Shown: positions 62,738-64,000 of the stretch, piece after piece
Numbering within the stretch: position 1 is the first letter of the stretch
How the letters are laid out: each line of letters starts with the position of its first letter
Assembly (NCBI GenBank): GCA_963731585.1
Contig: CAVSWC010000001.1
Span: forward strand, 62,001-126,000
Direction: 5' to 3'
DNA: 64,000 nt
From: CANKHA01 sp963731585
Lineage (GTDB): Bacteria; Pseudomonadota; Alphaproteobacteria; Rhizobiales; Xanthobacteraceae
Made by a program: the position numbers and the translations under genes
Notes under the pieces: model-generated
Seen by the model: the letters and a program-made list of their open reading frames with translations, nothing else
Databases searched by the model: none
Told to the model about the DNA's origin: nothing

Positions 62738-64000
62738 ATGAGCAAGTCAGGACAACGGGACCGCACTTTGATCGCGGCATGCGCAATGCTCGCCTGTTCC
62801 ACGGGAGCCATGGCCGACGTCGCGGATTTCTATAAAGGCAAGACCATCACCATCACCGTCGGCTACCCGCCCGGCGGTGGTTACGATGCCTATGCGCGTG
62901 CGCTCACCCGGCACATGGGGCGTCACATTCCTGGCAATCCCACACTGTTGATGCGCAACATGCCGGGCGCGGGAAGCCTGGTGGCCGCGAACCACATTTA
63001 TAATTCCGCGCCGAAGGATGGCACTGTCCTCGGCATGTTCGCTTCCTCGACCTTGTTTTCGGTCAAGATGGGGGAAAAGAAAGCCCAGTTCGAGATGGAT
63101 AAGTTCACCTGGATCGGGAACATGGACCAGACGATTGGTACATGCGTCGTCAGTGCTGCCTCGAAGATCAATTCCTTCCAGGAGCTATTCACGAAAAGCG
63201 CTATCTTTGGCGCTTCAGGCCCCACTGCCGTCAACAGTATTCATGCACGGGCCTTCAATTCATTGTTCGGCACGCGCATCCAGGTGGTGAATGGGTATCC
63301 CGGCTCGACCCATGTCCTTCTCGCCATGAGCCGCGGCGAGGTTCAGGGAGGCTGCGGCTTCGCGCTTTCCTCGCTCAAGACCACCCGGCGCCAGGATTGG
63401 GACTCGGGAGAGATCAAGCCCATCATTCAGACCGGCTTCGAAAAGAGCGACGAGCTGAAGGGTGTGCCTCACATTTATGATTTCGCGAAAAGTGAGGACG
63501 ACAAGAAGATCATCCATGTGCTTTACGGAACGCATGCGCTGGGGCGGCCGATCTCAGGGCCGCCCGGTATTCCAGCCGACCGCACAGAGGCGCTTCGCAA
63601 GGCCTTCGACGCGACGATGATCGACGCGGATTTCCTGGCGGAGGCGCGCAAGCAAGACATGCCGATCGCGCCGTTGACGGGAGAGCAGACCGAGAAGTTT
63701 ATCGCCCAGTTCGCGAACTACCCGTCCGCAGTTTACGACCGTGCGATGAAAATCCTGGAAGCCGGCGAAGTCGTCAATGTCAAGCTCAAGGTGATAGAAG
63801 GCTCAGTTGCGAGTGTCGCAGACCACGTGCTCACGGTGGATGGCGGAAGCGGCAAAGCCATCAAGCTGGAAGTGGACGCCCGCGAAACAAGCGTCACTAT
63901 AGCAGGAACAAAGTCGCAGGCATCCGACATCAAGCAAGGCATGTCTTGCCGGTTCGAGTATTTTGGTGAAAACGACCTGGCGCCGAAAGCGGACTGCAAA
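62738..64000 (+). CDS. Tripartite tricarboxylate transporter receptor with C-terminal extension (runs off the window)
   Basis: Bug/TctC-type periplasmic binding protein; 421 codons to the window end with no stop, so the 3' end is missing. Signal peptide with cleavage after AMA near residue 26 (DVADFYKGK), substrate loop VGYPPGGGYDAYARAL, NMPGAGSLVAANHIYN, GYPGSTHVLLAMSRGEV. After residue 336 an about 85-residue beta-rich extension follows the usual end (NVKLKVIEGSVASVADHVLTV in pieces). GGGAG lies before the ATG at 62738. It is 42 bases behind the TPP-enzyme gene and presumably supplies its substrate. Confidence 0.9.
   Translation, partial: MSKSGQRDRTLIAACAMLACSTGAMADVADFYKGKTITITVGYPPGGGYDAYARALTRHMGRHIPGNPTLLMRNMPGAGSLVAANHIYNSAPKDGTVLGMFASSTLFSVKMGEKKAQFEMDKFTWIGNMDQTIGTCVVSAASKINSFQELFTKSAIFGASGPTAVNSIHARAFNSLFGTRIQVVNGYPGSTHVLLAMSRGEVQGGCGFALSSLKTTRRQDWDSGEIKPIIQTGFEKSDELKGVPHIYDFAKSEDDKKIIHVLYGTHALGRPISGPPGIPADRTEALRKAFDATMIDADFLAEARKQDMPIAPLTGEQTEKFIAQFANYPSAVYDRAMKILEAGEVVNVKLKVIEGSVASVADHVLTVDGGSGKAIKLEVDARETSVTIAGTKSQASDIKQGMSCRFEYFGENDLAPKADCK

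Overview
The window looks like a chromosomal segment of a GC-rich alphaproteobacterium of the order Rhizobiales, closest in style to the Bradyrhizobiaceae/Xanthobacteraceae. The reasons are the housekeeping gene orders (gltA-gltX ... comEC-lexA-moeA-moaC-trpC-trpD-trpG; eno ... ftsB-pdhA-pdhB-pdhC-lpd-lipA-coq10; ispDF-dusB-ntrB-ntrC-ntrY-ntrX-dat-hfq-hflX), a LexA-type operator of the alphaproteobacterial form GTTC-N7-GTTC, NtrY/NtrX, two tripartite-tricarboxylate (Bug-type) receptors and several Rhizobiales-style palindromic intergenic repeats. The taxonomic call is inference from gene content; no rRNA or tRNA gene was found.

Layout. 1-3 kb: gltA and gltX on the minus strand. 3-8.2 kb: an accessory block between gltX and comEC with glnS, a secreted Cys-containing protein, a degraded duplicate of the glnS 3' end, a Gly/Gln repeat protein with a strong terminator, a 61-residue protein, ku and a 950-base gene-free stretch full of hairpins. 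8.2-20.2 kb: comEC, then a minus-strand series of lexA (with SOS box), moeA, moaC, trpC, trpD, trpG, a cupin, trpE and a PpiD-like periplasmic chaperone. 20.3-30.7 kb, plus strand: tpiA, secG, pyrG, an MHYT-PAS-PAS-GGDEF-EAL protein, kdsA and a TPP-riboswitch-controlled thiO-thiS-thiG-thiE operon. 30.7-32.3 kb, minus: queF and a soluble sugar-dehydrogenase-like protein. 32.4-43.2 kb, plus: eno, panB, a YfgM-like protein, a lipoprotein, der, ftsB-like, and the pyruvate dehydrogenase cluster pdhA-pdhB-pdhC-lpdA. 43.3-45.8 kb, minus: aldo/keto reductase, Bug receptor, PncC. 46-59.5 kb: lipA, coq10, a second PncC, ispDF, dusB, two nitrogen two-component pairs, an aminotransferase, hfq and hflX. 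59.5-64 kb: an unfamiliar transport/catabolic operon (GlcG-like protein, NMT1/THI5-like binding protein, TPP-dependent enzyme, TTT receptor) that runs off the window.

How the genes work together: central carbon flow (tpiA, eno, PDH complex, gltA, with lipA making the lipoyl cofactor and thiOSGE supplying TPP for PDH), tryptophan and molybdopterin biosynthesis, nitrogen sensing (NtrBC, NtrYX), and envelope biogenesis (kdsA, PpiD, SecG, YfgM-like protein, FtsB).

Two features dominate the hunt. First, at least 18 single-base indels (16 insertions, 2 deletions) break otherwise intact, mostly essential genes. They look like sequence or assembly errors, so every broken gene here should be read as one gene. 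Second, palindromic repeats have entered genes: a composite 160-base element present twice in opposite orientations supplies the stop codon of thiO, and a palindromic element is translated in frame inside the linker of PdhC. The terminal operon is the best candidate for an undescribed pathway.
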